Source: Maricurvus nonylphenolicus
GTDB lineage: Bacteria > Pseudomonadota > Gammaproteobacteria > Pseudomonadales > Cellvibrionaceae
Direction of reading: 5' to 3'
NCBI RefSeq assembly: GCF_042854845.1
Contig: NZ_AP031498.1
Coordinates: 1,364,001-1,428,000 of the forward strand
DNA: 64,000 nt
The first letter of the stretch is position 1. Each line of letters opens with the position of its first letter. The translations under genes and the position numbers were made by a program. Of this stretch, positions 43,092 to 51,789 are shown piece by piece. Under the pieces are notes generated by a model. It had not been told where the DNA came from. It worked only from the letters and a program-made list of their open reading frames with translations, and made no database searches.

Positions 43092-44300
43092 ATGGCAAAC
43101 CACGCTTATATCTATGAAGCCGTGCGCACCCCGCGCAGTAAGGGCAAGAAGGACGGTTCGCTACATACCGTAAAGCCTATTGACTTGGGCGCCGGCCTGT
43201 TGCGCGAGATCCAGTCCCGCCACGACCTGGATACCAGCTATGTCGATGACGTACTCATGGGTTGTGTGACCCCGATTGGCGAGCAGGGCAGTGATGTCGC
43301 CAAAATGATCGTCCAAAACGCCGACTGGGATGAGTCCGTTGCCGGTGTACAAATGGACCGCTTCTGTGCCTCTGGCCTGGAAGCTGTCAATACTGCGGCC
43401 CAGAAGGTTGCTTCCGGTTGGGATCAGCTGGTGGTTGCCGGTGGTGTGGAGTGTATGTCCCGTGTGCCTATGGGCTCTAACGGTGGTGCCATGGCTACCG
43501 ACCCGGACTTTTCATTGAAGACCGGTTTTGTGCCTCAGGGTATTGGCGCTGACCTGATTGCCACACTGGGTGGCTGGGGCCGTGAGGATGTAGATGCCTA
43601 CGCGCTGGAATCCCAGAAGCGTGCCGCCCATGCCCGTGATAACGGTTACTTCGATAAGTCGGTTGTGCCTGTAAAAGACCTCAATGGTTTAACCATTCTT
43701 GAAAAGGACGACTTTATTAAGCCAGACACCACCATGGAAGGCCTGGGCAAGCTCAAGCCATCCTTTGAAATGCCTGGCCAGTTTGGTTTTGATGATGTAG
43801 CGCTGAGCAAATACACCGCTGTGGATAAGATTGATCACGTTCACACCCCGGGTAACTCCTCCGGTATTGTCGATGGTGCCAGTGCGGTACTGATCGGTAG
43901 CGAAAAAGCCGGTAAAGATCTGGGCCTGACGCCTCGCGGCCGTGTTGTTGCCACTGCGATTCTGGCAACCGACCCTATTATTATGCTGACAGGCCCTGGC
44001 CCTGCGGCGAAAAAATGTCTGGCCACCGCTGGCCTGAAACCTTCCGATATTGATCTGTGGGAAATCAACGAAGCCTTCGCTTCTGTTGCCATGCGTTATA
44101 TGCAGGATCTCGATATCAGTCATGAAATTACCAACGTTAACGGTGGCGCTATTGCCATGGGCCACCCACTGGGTGCGACCGGTGCCATCCTGGTAAGCAC
44201 CATGCTTGACGAGCTGGAGCGTCGTAACGCCAAGCGCGCCATGCTGTCGCTGTGTGTGGGTGGTGGTATGGGCATTTCCACCATTATCGAACGTGTGTAA
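43092..44300 (+). CDS. Acetyl-CoA C-acyltransferase (thiolase)
   Basis: 402 residues, the beta-oxidation thiolase. The active site has Cys92 (DRFCASGLEAVN), His358 (MGHPLGATGA) and Cys388 (LSLCVGGGMG), and NEAFA is present. It is followed after 31 bases by the multifunctional hydratase/dehydrogenase, so the pair forms a complete beta-oxidation module. It could equally be called FadA- or FadI-like; the sequence does not settle which. Confidence 0.92.
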   Translation: MANHAYIYEAVRTPRSKGKKDGSLHTVKPIDLGAGLLREIQSRHDLDTSYVDDVLMGCVTPIGEQGSDVAKMIVQNADWDESVAGVQMDRFCASGLEAVNTAAQKVASGWDQLVVAGGVECMSRVPMGSNGGAMATDPDFSLKTGFVPQGIGADLIATLGGWGREDVDAYALESQKRAAHARDNGYFDKSVVPVKDLNGLTILEKDDFIKPDTTMEGLGKLKPSFEMPGQFGFDDVALSKYTAVDKIDHVHTPGNSSGIVDGASAVLIGSEKAGKDLGLTPRGRVVATAILATDPIIMLTGPGPAAKKCLATAGLKPSDIDLWEINEAFASVAMRYMQDLDISHEITNVNGGAIAMGHPLGATGAILVSTMLDELERRNAKRAMLSLCVGGGMGISTIIERV

Positions 44301-44331
44301 CCGTTGGTTGAGAATTGAAGGGTAAAGAACA

Positions 44332-46482
44332 ATGAGTGTATTTAAGTACGAAAAAGACGCCGACGGTATCGTAACCGTTACCATGGACATGACCGGTCCG
44401 GTTAATGCCATGAACGAAGAATACAATGTGGCCATGAACGAAACCGTGGACAAGCTGGAAGCCGAATCCGGTTTAACCGGTGTGGTATTCGCCTCAGCCA
44501 AGAGCACCTTCTTCGCCGGTGGTGATCTGAATATGTTGCTGGCGGTTAAGGAAGAAGAAACCGAAGAATTCTTTAACGGTATTCTGGCCACTAAAGAACG
44601 TCTGCGCCGTTTGGAAAAATTGCCGGTTCCTGTTGTTGCCGCCATTAATGGTGCTGCGTTGGGCGGCGGTTATGAAATCTGCCTGTCCTGTAATCACCGT
44701 GTTGCAATTAACAGCAAGGCCGTACAAGTAGGTCTGCCAGAAGTTAGCCTGGGTCTGTTGCCTGGCGGCGGTGGTGTGGTGCGTATGGTCAACCTGTTGG
44801 GTTTACAGAACGCCTTACCGTACCTGCTGGAAGGTAAAAAAGCCAATGCGGAAAAAGCCCTGAAAGCTGGCCTTATCGACGAAACCGTTGAAAGCCTGGA
44901 AGAGCTGCTGCCACGTGCCAAAGCCTGGATTCTGGAAAACAAAGACAACGAAGACGCCGCCGTTCAGCCTTGGGATCGCAAAGGCTTTAAGATTCCTGGT
45001 GGCAATGCCAACAGCCCGAAACTGGCTCAGGTATTGATGATGGCACCACCCATGCTGCGTCAGAAAACCCGCGGCCTGTTACCGGCACCGGAAAAGATTC
45101 TATCCACAGCCGTAGAAGCTGCGCGTTTGGATTTTGATAATGCACACCTGGTAGAAGCCCGTAACTTTGCTTATCTGGCCTGCAAAACCCCACAAGCCAA
45201 AAACATGATTACAGCGTTCTTCTTCCAGCTGAATCAGGTTAATGGTGGTTCCAACCGCCCGAAAGATATTGCGCCAACTTCTGTGAAGAAAGTCGGTGTA
45301 CTGGGGGCGGGTATGATGGGCCAGGGCATTGCCTATGTGTCTGCCATGGCCGGTATCGAAGTGGTACTGAAAGATATCTCCCAGGAAGCGGCAGACAAGG
45401 GTAAAGCCTACTCCGAAAAACTGCTGGACAAACGTGTGTCCCGCGGTCGTATGACCGAAGAGAAAAAAGCCGGCATTCTGGGCCTGATCAACGCGACTGC
45501 TGACGATGCCGACCTGCAGGGTTGTGATCTGATTATTGAAGCTGTGTTTGAAAATATGGAACTCAAGCACAAGATCACCCAGTCCACCGAAGGTTACCTG
45601 GCTGAAAACGGCGTCTGGGGTTCTAATACCTCAACCCTGCCGATTACTCAGTTGGCAGAAGGTGCCAGCAAGCCTGAAAACTTTATTGGTATCCACTTCT
45701 TCTCGCCGGTTGATAAGATGCCGTTGGTTGAAATTATCACCGGTGACAAAACCAGCGATGAAACCCTGGCCAAAGCGTTTGACTACGCACGTCAAATCAA
45801 GAAAACCCCGATCGTGGTTAACGATTCCGTGGGCTTCTTTACCTCCCGTACTTTCGGCACCTATATCGATGAAGGTATCCACCTGCTGACGGAAGGTGTT
45901 AACCCGATTCAAATCGACAGCCTGGGTAAAGCCATTGGCATGCCGGTTGGTCCTTTGACGGTACAGGATGAGGTAAGCCAGGAGCTGGCTCGCAAGGTGC
46001 AATCCACTCAGCAGGAAATGGGCCTGTGGCGTGAGCCGGTTGATGGCAATGTCACCGGTGAAGTGGTTGAATGGATTGTCGGTGAACACGGCCGTGGCGG
46101 TCGTCATCACGGTGGTGGTTTCTACGAGTACGGTGCCGATGGCAGCAAGAAAATTTGGCAGCCGCTAGTGGACAAATACTACAAGGAAGATCACGGTGTC
46201 TCCGAGCAGGATATGAAAGATCGTCTGTTGTTCCGCTCCGTGATCGAAACCCTCAAGTGTCTGGAAGAAGGTGTATTGCGCTCCGTGGCCGATGGCAACA
46301 TCGGTTCCATTATGGGCATTGGTGCGCCGGTCTGGACCGGTGGTTACCTGCAGTTCCTCAACACCTATGGCTTGGATAAGTTTATCGCACGTACCAAAGA
46401 ACTGGCTGAGAAATACGGCAAGCGCTTTGAGCCACCTGCGATTGTGGTTGAGAAAGCCGAGAAGGGTGAACTGTTTAGCTAA
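44332..46482 (+). CDS. Enoyl-CoA hydratase/3-hydroxyacyl-CoA dehydrogenase fusion (FadB/FadJ-like)
   Basis: 716 residues. The N-terminal crotonase domain (about 1-200) has the oxyanion segments FFAGGDLN and NGAALGGGYEI and the catalytic glutamates in GLPEVSLGLLPGGGG. The dehydrogenase half begins at KVGVLGAGMMGQG (about 322), with the catalytic His in IGIHFFSPVDKMPLVE. It catalyses hydration and oxidation of acyl-CoAs before thiolysis. It is in an operon with the upstream thiolase and is followed by a terminator. Confidence 0.92.
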   Translation: MSVFKYEKDADGIVTVTMDMTGPVNAMNEEYNVAMNETVDKLEAESGLTGVVFASAKSTFFAGGDLNMLLAVKEEETEEFFNGILATKERLRRLEKLPVPVVAAINGAALGGGYEICLSCNHRVAINSKAVQVGLPEVSLGLLPGGGGVVRMVNLLGLQNALPYLLEGKKANAEKALKAGLIDETVESLEELLPRAKAWILENKDNEDAAVQPWDRKGFKIPGGNANSPKLAQVLMMAPPMLRQKTRGLLPAPEKILSTAVEAARLDFDNAHLVEARNFAYLACKTPQAKNMITAFFFQLNQVNGGSNRPKDIAPTSVKKVGVLGAGMMGQGIAYVSAMAGIEVVLKDISQEAADKGKAYSEKLLDKRVSRGRMTEEKKAGILGLINATADDADLQGCDLIIEAVFENMELKHKITQSTEGYLAENGVWGSNTSTLPITQLAEGASKPENFIGIHFFSPVDKMPLVEIITGDKTSDETLAKAFDYARQIKKTPIVVNDSVGFFTSRTFGTYIDEGIHLLTEGVNPIQIDSLGKAIGMPVGPLTVQDEVSQELARKVQSTQQEMGLWREPVDGNVTGEVVEWIVGEHGRGGRHHGGGFYEYGADGSKKIWQPLVDKYYKEDHGVSEQDMKDRLLFRSVIETLKCLEEGVLRSVADGNIGSIMGIGAPVWTGGYLQFLNTYGLDKFIARTKELAEKYGKRFEPPAIVVEKAEKGELFS

Positions 46483-46502
46483 TAGTGGCTAGCAGTAAAA
46501 AC

Positions 46503-46536
46503 CTAAAAGCCCGCGAAGTGATTCACGGGCTTTTTA
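46503..46536 (+). terminator. Terminator of the beta-oxidation operon
   Basis: AAAGCCCG and CGGGCTTT pair, extended by a partly matched inner stem, then TTTATTT. It sits between convergent genes. Confidence 0.85.
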
Positions 46537-46553
46537 TTTGGCCCGATTTTCTT

Positions 46554-47801
46554 TTACAAAATCCAGAACGGCCCCTGTTTTTTCGCACGATGATACACTT
46601 CTGAATACGCAATATCCGAACGCTTGGTATCGTGCAGCACATTCATATTCAGGGCTTCCATCGCCAGCGCGCGCACCTTGTGCCAGGGTTTGGCCATGAC
46701 GTTTTTCATTCCCAACCAGGACACGGCCATGGTTTCCGGGTGCCAGCGGTCGTTATACATCTTCGCCATTTGCTGCAGCATTTGATCGTCAATCACAGCA
46801 CCTTCGGTATCAAAACCGGCACGGCCCAAACATTGGTCCAGAATCATGGAGGATTCCATCGCGCCGTTAATGCCCTGACCAATCGGCGGGTAAGAAATGG
46901 CGGCATCCCCCAGGAAGATGACTTTGCCGGCGTATAACTGGGAAGATTGTGTTACGCGGCCAATATTCTGAGACGGGCGTTGGGCAAATTCACTCAGCTC
47001 TTTATCGCTGGTGTATTGCAGTAATTTCGGGCAGCGTTCGGCAAAGTGTGTACGAACGTCTTCGAGGGAATCGAAACGTTTGTCGTCAGGGTAGGGTACA
47101 AAACAGAACCACAGCGGATCCTGAGGGCCTTCCGGGCCATTAATGGCGCCAGCCACGCAGAAACCTTTGGGTGATAATACTTGTAAGTAGCGGGGATCCA
47201 AACCGTCGGTATTGGTATCCATGGTAATCATCTTGCAGTGGTAACCCACATCTTTTTTGGTGAGTTGATAGTTGGGCTCCTGTTGCGTCGCTTGTGCGCG
47301 TAATACTGAACCACCACCGTCGGCGGCAATAATACAATCGAAGACTTGGCTGTGTTGTTCAGTTGTTCCATCGTCATTGGTAGCTTCAAACTCCAGTCGA
47401 CCCTGATGCACATTAACGCCGGTTACCCGGTGTTGGTAGTGGATGGTGATAAGGTCCGAGTATTTCTCGTTGACCAAATTAACTAACACGCTAACGATAT
47501 CACCCCGTGAACCAATCCAGCCGGGTTCATTCCAGGGGGTTACTACCTTGTCTTCGAGTTTGACGCCATCAAACTGAATCATGGCTTTATTAAAGCGATC
47601 TACAGCACCGATGTAGTCAATGGCATTGAGGCCGTGACCAGAAATATCGATAGCGTAGGAGCGGTTGGGGTTGTAGGTTGCTGCTTTTAAGGGGCAGTCA
47701 AGGGCTTCATACACAGTGGTGGCAATACCGCGACGAGCAAAACAGATAGCGCTGATCAGGCCGGATGGGCCGCCGCCCACAATAGCAATAGTCTTTGACA
47801 T
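46554..47801 (-). CDS. FAD-dependent monooxygenase (UbiH/kynurenine-monooxygenase-like)
   Basis: About 415 residues of class A flavoprotein monooxygenases. The FAD motif AIVGGGPSGLISAICFA is at the N-terminus and GKVIFLGDAAISYPPIGQG at about 285. The start at 47801 gives an N-terminal Rossmann fold, and AAAGGAT precedes it; an upstream in-frame start at 47903 would add unlike residues. The substrate is unknown. A palindromic operator lies 28 bases upstream of the start, and an AraC gene lies beyond it on the same strand. Confidence 0.85.
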   Translation of the reverse strand: MSKTIAIVGGGPSGLISAICFARRGIATTVYEALDCPLKAATYNPNRSYAIDISGHGLNAIDYIGAVDRFNKAMIQFDGVKLEDKVVTPWNEPGWIGSRGDIVSVLVNLVNEKYSDLITIHYQHRVTGVNVHQGRLEFEATNDDGTTEQHSQVFDCIIAADGGGSVLRAQATQQEPNYQLTKKDVGYHCKMITMDTNTDGLDPRYLQVLSPKGFCVAGAINGPEGPQDPLWFCFVPYPDDKRFDSLEDVRTHFAERCPKLLQYTSDKELSEFAQRPSQNIGRVTQSSQLYAGKVIFLGDAAISYPPIGQGINGAMESSMILDQCLGRAGFDTEGAVIDDQMLQQMAKMYNDRWHPETMAVSWLGMKNVMAKPWHKVRALAMEALNMNVLHDTKRSDIAYSEVYHRAKKQGPFWIL

Positions 47802-47828
47802 AATTCTATCCTTTGGAGTTTTGGTCAA

Positions 47829-47848
47829 AAATGAGATAGGTCTCATTT
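47829..47848. promoter_or_regulatory. Palindromic operator AAATGAGA-TAGG-TCTCATTT
   Basis: Perfect 8-base arms with a 4-base centre in the promoter region of the FAD monooxygenase. The form suits a TetR-type or GntR-type dimer. Its regulator is not in the window as far as I can tell; an AraC protein would prefer direct repeats. Confidence 0.6.
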
Positions 47849-47943
47849 GTGGGGTTATGCTAAGTCGAGAGCCTGTGCTATAGCAAGCGGGGAAGTCGTA
47901 CAAGCTGATGATCTATTGATGCAAATCAAAAGATGGGGAGGAG

Positions 47944-48942
47944 TTAAGAATTTCCCTGACGGAATGACAGGGCGGTTATTCCTGCGTGTTGTTTGAAAAA
48001 GCGCATAAAGGCACTGGTTTCAGAATAACCGAGTTCAATACTAATATCGCTCATGGCAAGATTGGTATCACGCAAAAAGTGTTTAGCCATCTCGAGCCGT
48101 ATATCTGCTAACAGTTGCTTGAAGCTGCTGCCTTCACTTTTTAAGCGCCTTTGAATCGTGCGTCTGTTCACCTGCAAAATGCTGGCGATACGCTCCTCTG
48201 TACAATATCCCGTACTCAGTAAAGAGCGAATGAGTTGGCCGACAATCTCTGTATGGTTGGATGCATAGGTCGCGGCCAGTTTGGAGACGTAATCGCTAAA
48301 GAAGGCATTGATCTCGGGATCTTGCTCCAAGTGTTCTATATCAAGGGTCGCATTTTCAAATTCAATCGCGTACTGAGGCTGATCAAAATAAAGCGGTGCA
48401 TTAAAAATACGCTGATATTGGCTCAGATCATTGGGGGCTTTGTGGATAAAGAATACCCCTTTGGCACTCCAGTTATTACCGCCGAATTGCTGCAAGGTGC
48501 TGTTGCTGGCCGCCAGTGCCAAATCACACACCTGTGAATCCCGTGAGTGCCCAGGGGTGGTGTTGTCGTACACCAGCAGCGTTTTATTGTTATAGGTTTC
48601 GATGCCCAGGCTGGCATCGGTGTTATGCAGGTTGAAGTAGCGGCTGACGATGGCAAAGGCTTCACTTATAGTTTTCGCCTGTCTGGCCAGAATGCCTACC
48701 GCGCCGAGTACTTTAAGGTTTTGACGTTCACCAAGCCGCAAACCGAAATCCGGGCAGTGTGTGTCTTGCGCGGCAATATTCAGTGCACGAATAAACGCAG
48801 CTGAAGAGACCAGCTGTTCAGTATTACTCAGCAACGCTGTGCTCAATGACACCTTGGCGAGAATCTGCTCAGGATCGCCAGCGAGCTCACGCACCAGCTC
48901 ATTAAAGCCCTGAAAGGCTGCGGCTCTGATGAGATTGTTCAT
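47944..48942 (-). CDS. AraC family transcriptional regulator (Arabinose_bd type)
   Basis: About 332 residues. The N-terminal ligand-binding domain (Arabinose_bd type, about 10-200) is followed by the C-terminal double helix-turn-helix (about 235-325: ERIASILQVNRRTIQRRLKSE, then ISIELGYSETSAFMRFFKQ). It is divergent from the GMC oxidoreductase gene. Two perfect 15-base direct repeats, 21 bases apart, lie in the shared region, so it probably controls that gene. The start at 48942 is preferred because the longer in-frame start at 48993 would place these repeats in the coding region. Confidence 0.88.
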   Translation of the reverse strand: MNNLIRAAAFQGFNELVRELAGDPEQILAKVSLSTALLSNTEQLVSSAAFIRALNIAAQDTHCPDFGLRLGERQNLKVLGAVGILARQAKTISEAFAIVSRYFNLHNTDASLGIETYNNKTLLVYDNTTPGHSRDSQVCDLALAASNSTLQQFGGNNWSAKGVFFIHKAPNDLSQYQRIFNAPLYFDQPQYAIEFENATLDIEHLEQDPEINAFFSDYVSKLAATYASNHTEIVGQLIRSLLSTGYCTEERIASILQVNRRTIQRRLKSEGSSFKQLLADIRLEMAKHFLRDTNLAMSDISIELGYSETSAFMRFFKQHAGITALSFRQGNS

Positions 48943-48964
48943 AGAAATATTGAATTTGTCTGCA

Positions 48965-49000
48965 TGTCGCATATTGTCATTCTGGTGTCGCATATTGTCA
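48965..49000. promoter_or_regulatory. Direct repeat pair, candidate AraC-family operator
   Basis: TGTCGCATATTGTCA occurs at 48965-48979 and again, unchanged, at 48986-49000. The 21-base period equals two DNA turns, which is typical of AraC/XylS half-sites. It lies between the divergent AraC and GMC genes. Confidence 0.72.
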
Positions 49001-49062
49001 ATGGTCGCTCAGGGACAGTTGCTACAGTAAGCGCTATCAAGTGGAGAGTGAGAGTCGATGCC

Positions 49063-50790
49063 ATGGGCGTTAATGAGTTTGATGTTGATCAGGTTGTCGT
49101 GGGTTCCGGGTTTGGCGGCGCCGTCAGTGCCCTGCGCTTATCGGAAAAGGGTTACAGCGTGCTGGTGTTGGAAAAGGGCCTAAGACGCGAGGATAAGGAT
49201 TTTCCCGAACTGAATACGGATATGAAAAACTACGCCTGGTTACCCTGGATCGGTTGTAAAGGTACAACGCAGTTCAGCTTTACCCGCAAGGTTGGCATTA
49301 TCCATGGCGTTGGTGTTGGCGGTGGTTCGCAGATATACGCCAACGTACATCTGGTGCCGCCCGATTCCGCGTTTGAATCCACCGCCTGGACCCGTATTCA
49401 CAGCGACTGGAAGCAACGCCTGGCACCGTTTTATGCCCTGGCGCAACGTATGTTGGGAACCACAAAAAATCCTTATACCAATGTTGCCGATGACACCTTT
49501 AAAGCCGTGGCCGAGGATATTGGTCGCGGTGATAGCTGGGAAACGGTTAATACCGGTGTGATCTTTTCCAGCGAAACCTCGCCGGAAGGCGCCGAGGTAG
49601 GGGACCCGTATTTCAATGGCGATGGCCCGGATAGAAACACCTGCAACAACTGTGGCAGTTGCATTATCGGTTGCCGTCACAATGCCAAAAATACCCTGAT
49701 GAAAAACTATCTCTACTTTGCCGAGCGTAACGGCGTAGAGATTCGCCCGGAATCCCAAGTGGTTCGCATTGAACCGCTGGTTGGCGATAACGGCTTACAT
49801 GATGGTTCAGGCGGTTATGAAATTACCGTTGAATCTTCTACCAAGTGGTTGTTCAAAAACCGTTACAAGATTCGCTGCCGTGGTGTGGTTTTATCGGCAG
49901 GTGTTATGGGTACCGTTCCGTTGTTACTGAATATGCGTGATAACGCTAAAACCTTACCCAATATTTCCTCTTGGTTAGGACAACAAATTCGTACCAACTC
50001 GGAAACCTTGATTACCGCCAATAATTTAAATCAGGATGTATGGGAAGGGCCAACCATTACCTCCATGATGGCCGCCGACGATGATACCAATATGGAAATC
50101 AACCGTTTCCGCAAAGGCTCTGATGGCCCTTGGTACTACTTGCCTTATGTGCCACTAATCTCTGGCCAGGGTGTATCGCGAGTGTTTAAGTGGTTAGGCA
50201 ATACGTTACTTCACCCGATTAAAACCCTCAAAGTATTAAACCCGGTAGGCAAAGCCCGCAATTCGATTTTATTTTTAGTGATGCAAACCTCTGAAGCTTA
50301 TATTCACTTTGAATGGCGTAGGCCTTGGTACCGTTTATTCAATCGCTCCATCACTACCGTGCAAAATGATGAAGATGAGAAACTGAAAGTCAGTTTTCCC
50401 GGCGCAGAAAATGTGGCCAAGCGTTACAGTGAAAAACTCGGTGGTGAAGCCGGCAGTTCCCTGATGGAAATTTTGTTTGGTACACCGCTAACCGCTCATA
50501 TTATGAGTGGGGTGGCTATTGGTAAGGACGCGTCTACGGGTGTGGTCGATGAAAGTGGCGAGGTGTTTGGTTACCAGGGGTTACGCGTGATTGATGGCTC
50601 CATTATTCCCGGCAACCTCGGCGTGAATCCTTCACTCACCATTACCGCACTGAGCGAATATGCCATGAGTCAGATCCCCGTATTTGATCAGCAGCGGGCA
50701 AACCGCATCAAACCTATTTACTTTTCGGCACCATTGCCGGGGCAGGTCTCTACGCTGAAAGGGGAGGGGGTTCTGACGGAATCTATCTAG
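49063..50790 (+). CDS. GMC oxidoreductase, cholesterol-oxidase-like
   Basis: 575 residues. The FAD-binding motif is VVVGSGFGGAVSALRLSEKG, with GVGVGGGSQIYANV and the C-terminal GMC segment VIDGSIIPGNLGVNPSLTI. A cysteine cluster Cys194-x2-Cys197-x2-Cys200-x3-Cys204 (TCNNCGSCIIGCRHNAKNTL) looks like a ferredoxin-type cluster site and is shared by ChoD-type members. It probably oxidises a sterol or alicyclic alcohol. The start at 49063 is favoured over a longer in-frame start at 48964, which would lie in the operator repeats. It is likely controlled by the divergent AraC protein. Confidence 0.85.
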   Translation: MGVNEFDVDQVVVGSGFGGAVSALRLSEKGYSVLVLEKGLRREDKDFPELNTDMKNYAWLPWIGCKGTTQFSFTRKVGIIHGVGVGGGSQIYANVHLVPPDSAFESTAWTRIHSDWKQRLAPFYALAQRMLGTTKNPYTNVADDTFKAVAEDIGRGDSWETVNTGVIFSSETSPEGAEVGDPYFNGDGPDRNTCNNCGSCIIGCRHNAKNTLMKNYLYFAERNGVEIRPESQVVRIEPLVGDNGLHDGSGGYEITVESSTKWLFKNRYKIRCRGVVLSAGVMGTVPLLLNMRDNAKTLPNISSWLGQQIRTNSETLITANNLNQDVWEGPTITSMMAADDDTNMEINRFRKGSDGPWYYLPYVPLISGQGVSRVFKWLGNTLLHPIKTLKVLNPVGKARNSILFLVMQTSEAYIHFEWRRPWYRLFNRSITTVQNDEDEKLKVSFPGAENVAKRYSEKLGGEAGSSLMEILFGTPLTAHIMSGVAIGKDASTGVVDESGEVFGYQGLRVIDGSIIPGNLGVNPSLTITALSEYAMSQIPVFDQQRANRIKPIYFSAPLPGQVSTLKGEGVLTESI

Positions 50791-50836
50791 TTTATCACCT
50801 TGTTCTCTCTGGCCAGGGTGCGAAGGCTTGGGCGTG

Positions 50837-50865
50837 ATATGACCTAAATGTGTCGGCATATGACC
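50837..50865. promoter_or_regulatory. Second direct-repeat operator before the SDR genes
   Basis: ATATGACC at 50837-50844 and at 50858-50865, again 21 bases apart. The longer right unit TGTCGGCATATGACC resembles the TGTCGCATATTGTCA units before the GMC gene, which suggests the same regulator. Confidence 0.6.
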
Positions 50866-50999
50866 GGGTCTAGTGGTTAGTGTTTTTAGTAGTCTAAAGT
50901 AAGGTTAGGAAGAGTATCGGTCTGAAAAACTATAAAAAATACAGACCAGCATAGCTGAAGCCTAATGTAGAAGAGCTAAAACCAAGAGAGAGAACATAG

Positions 51000-51764
51000 A
51001 TGAAAACCGTATTTATCACCGGTGCTGCATCCGGTATTGGCTTGGCCACGGCCAGGCGTTTTGCGGCCGATGGCTGGTTTGTTGGCCTATACGATATCAA
51101 TCAGGAGGGCGTAGACAAACTGCTGCAAAGTGGTGAGTTTGCCAATGCCTGTGGTGCTTATTGTAATGTTATGGACCGGGATTCGATTCAGCAGGCGCTG
51201 GATCATTTCTCCAACCAAACCCAGGGCCGACTGGATGTACTGGTCAACAACGCCGGTGTTTTAACCGGTGGTGAATTTCACCAGATCGATAGCAAAGCCC
51301 ACGATATGATGATTTCTATCAATATTAAAGGCCTGACCGATGTTGCGCAGTTGGCCTTCCCTTTACTCAAGCAAACCCCCAATTCCACCTTACTCAATTT
51401 GTGCTCTGTCTCCAGTGTGCAGGGTATTCCACAGCTGGCGGTTTACAGTGCCAGCAAGTTTTATGTTAACGGTTTGACCGAGGCATTGAACGTGGAATGG
51501 AAGCCTTACGGTATTCGCGTGACCTGTGTAAAACCGCCCATTGTGAATACCGCGATGGGCGCATCTCTCCCCGAACAAATTATGCAGCGTATGGCTGTGG
51601 ATCTATTGCCCGAACAAGTCGCAGAGGCTATCTACCGTGCCGTACCGGGATCAAACGCAGGCTATCTGTTGGGTTTAAAAGCACAAATGATGGGTCTGGT
51701 TACCCGTTTATGCCCCTGGTTTATCCGCCGCAAAATGATTGCTTACGTAACCAGCTATAACTAA
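51000..51764 (+). CDS. Short-chain dehydrogenase/reductase (SDR)
   Basis: 254 residues, classical SDR. The nucleotide-binding motif is GAASGIGLATA, NNAGV is present, and the catalytic Ser138, Tyr149 and Lys153 lie in CSVSSVQ and VYSASK. It has a short C-terminal hydrophobic tail (QMMGLVTRLCPWFI). The second SDR starts 25 bases later, so it is an operon. With the neighbouring cholesterol-oxidase-like enzyme, a steroid or alicyclic alcohol is a reasonable guess for the substrate. Confidence 0.88.
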   Translation: MKTVFITGAASGIGLATARRFAADGWFVGLYDINQEGVDKLLQSGEFANACGAYCNVMDRDSIQQALDHFSNQTQGRLDVLVNNAGVLTGGEFHQIDSKAHDMMISINIKGLTDVAQLAFPLLKQTPNSTLLNLCSVSSVQGIPQLAVYSASKFYVNGLTEALNVEWKPYGIRVTCVKPPIVNTAMGASLPEQIMQRMAVDLLPEQVAEAIYRAVPGSNAGYLLGLKAQMMGLVTRLCPWFIRRKMIAYVTSYN

Positions 51765-51789
51765 TACAACAATTGTGTGAGCGAGAGAG

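Noticed and set aside
43689..44645. 318-codon open frame on the minus strand over the thiolase gene
   Set aside because: It is antisense to catalytic residues of the thiolase and spans the thiolase-FadB junction. The translation is low-complexity without family features.
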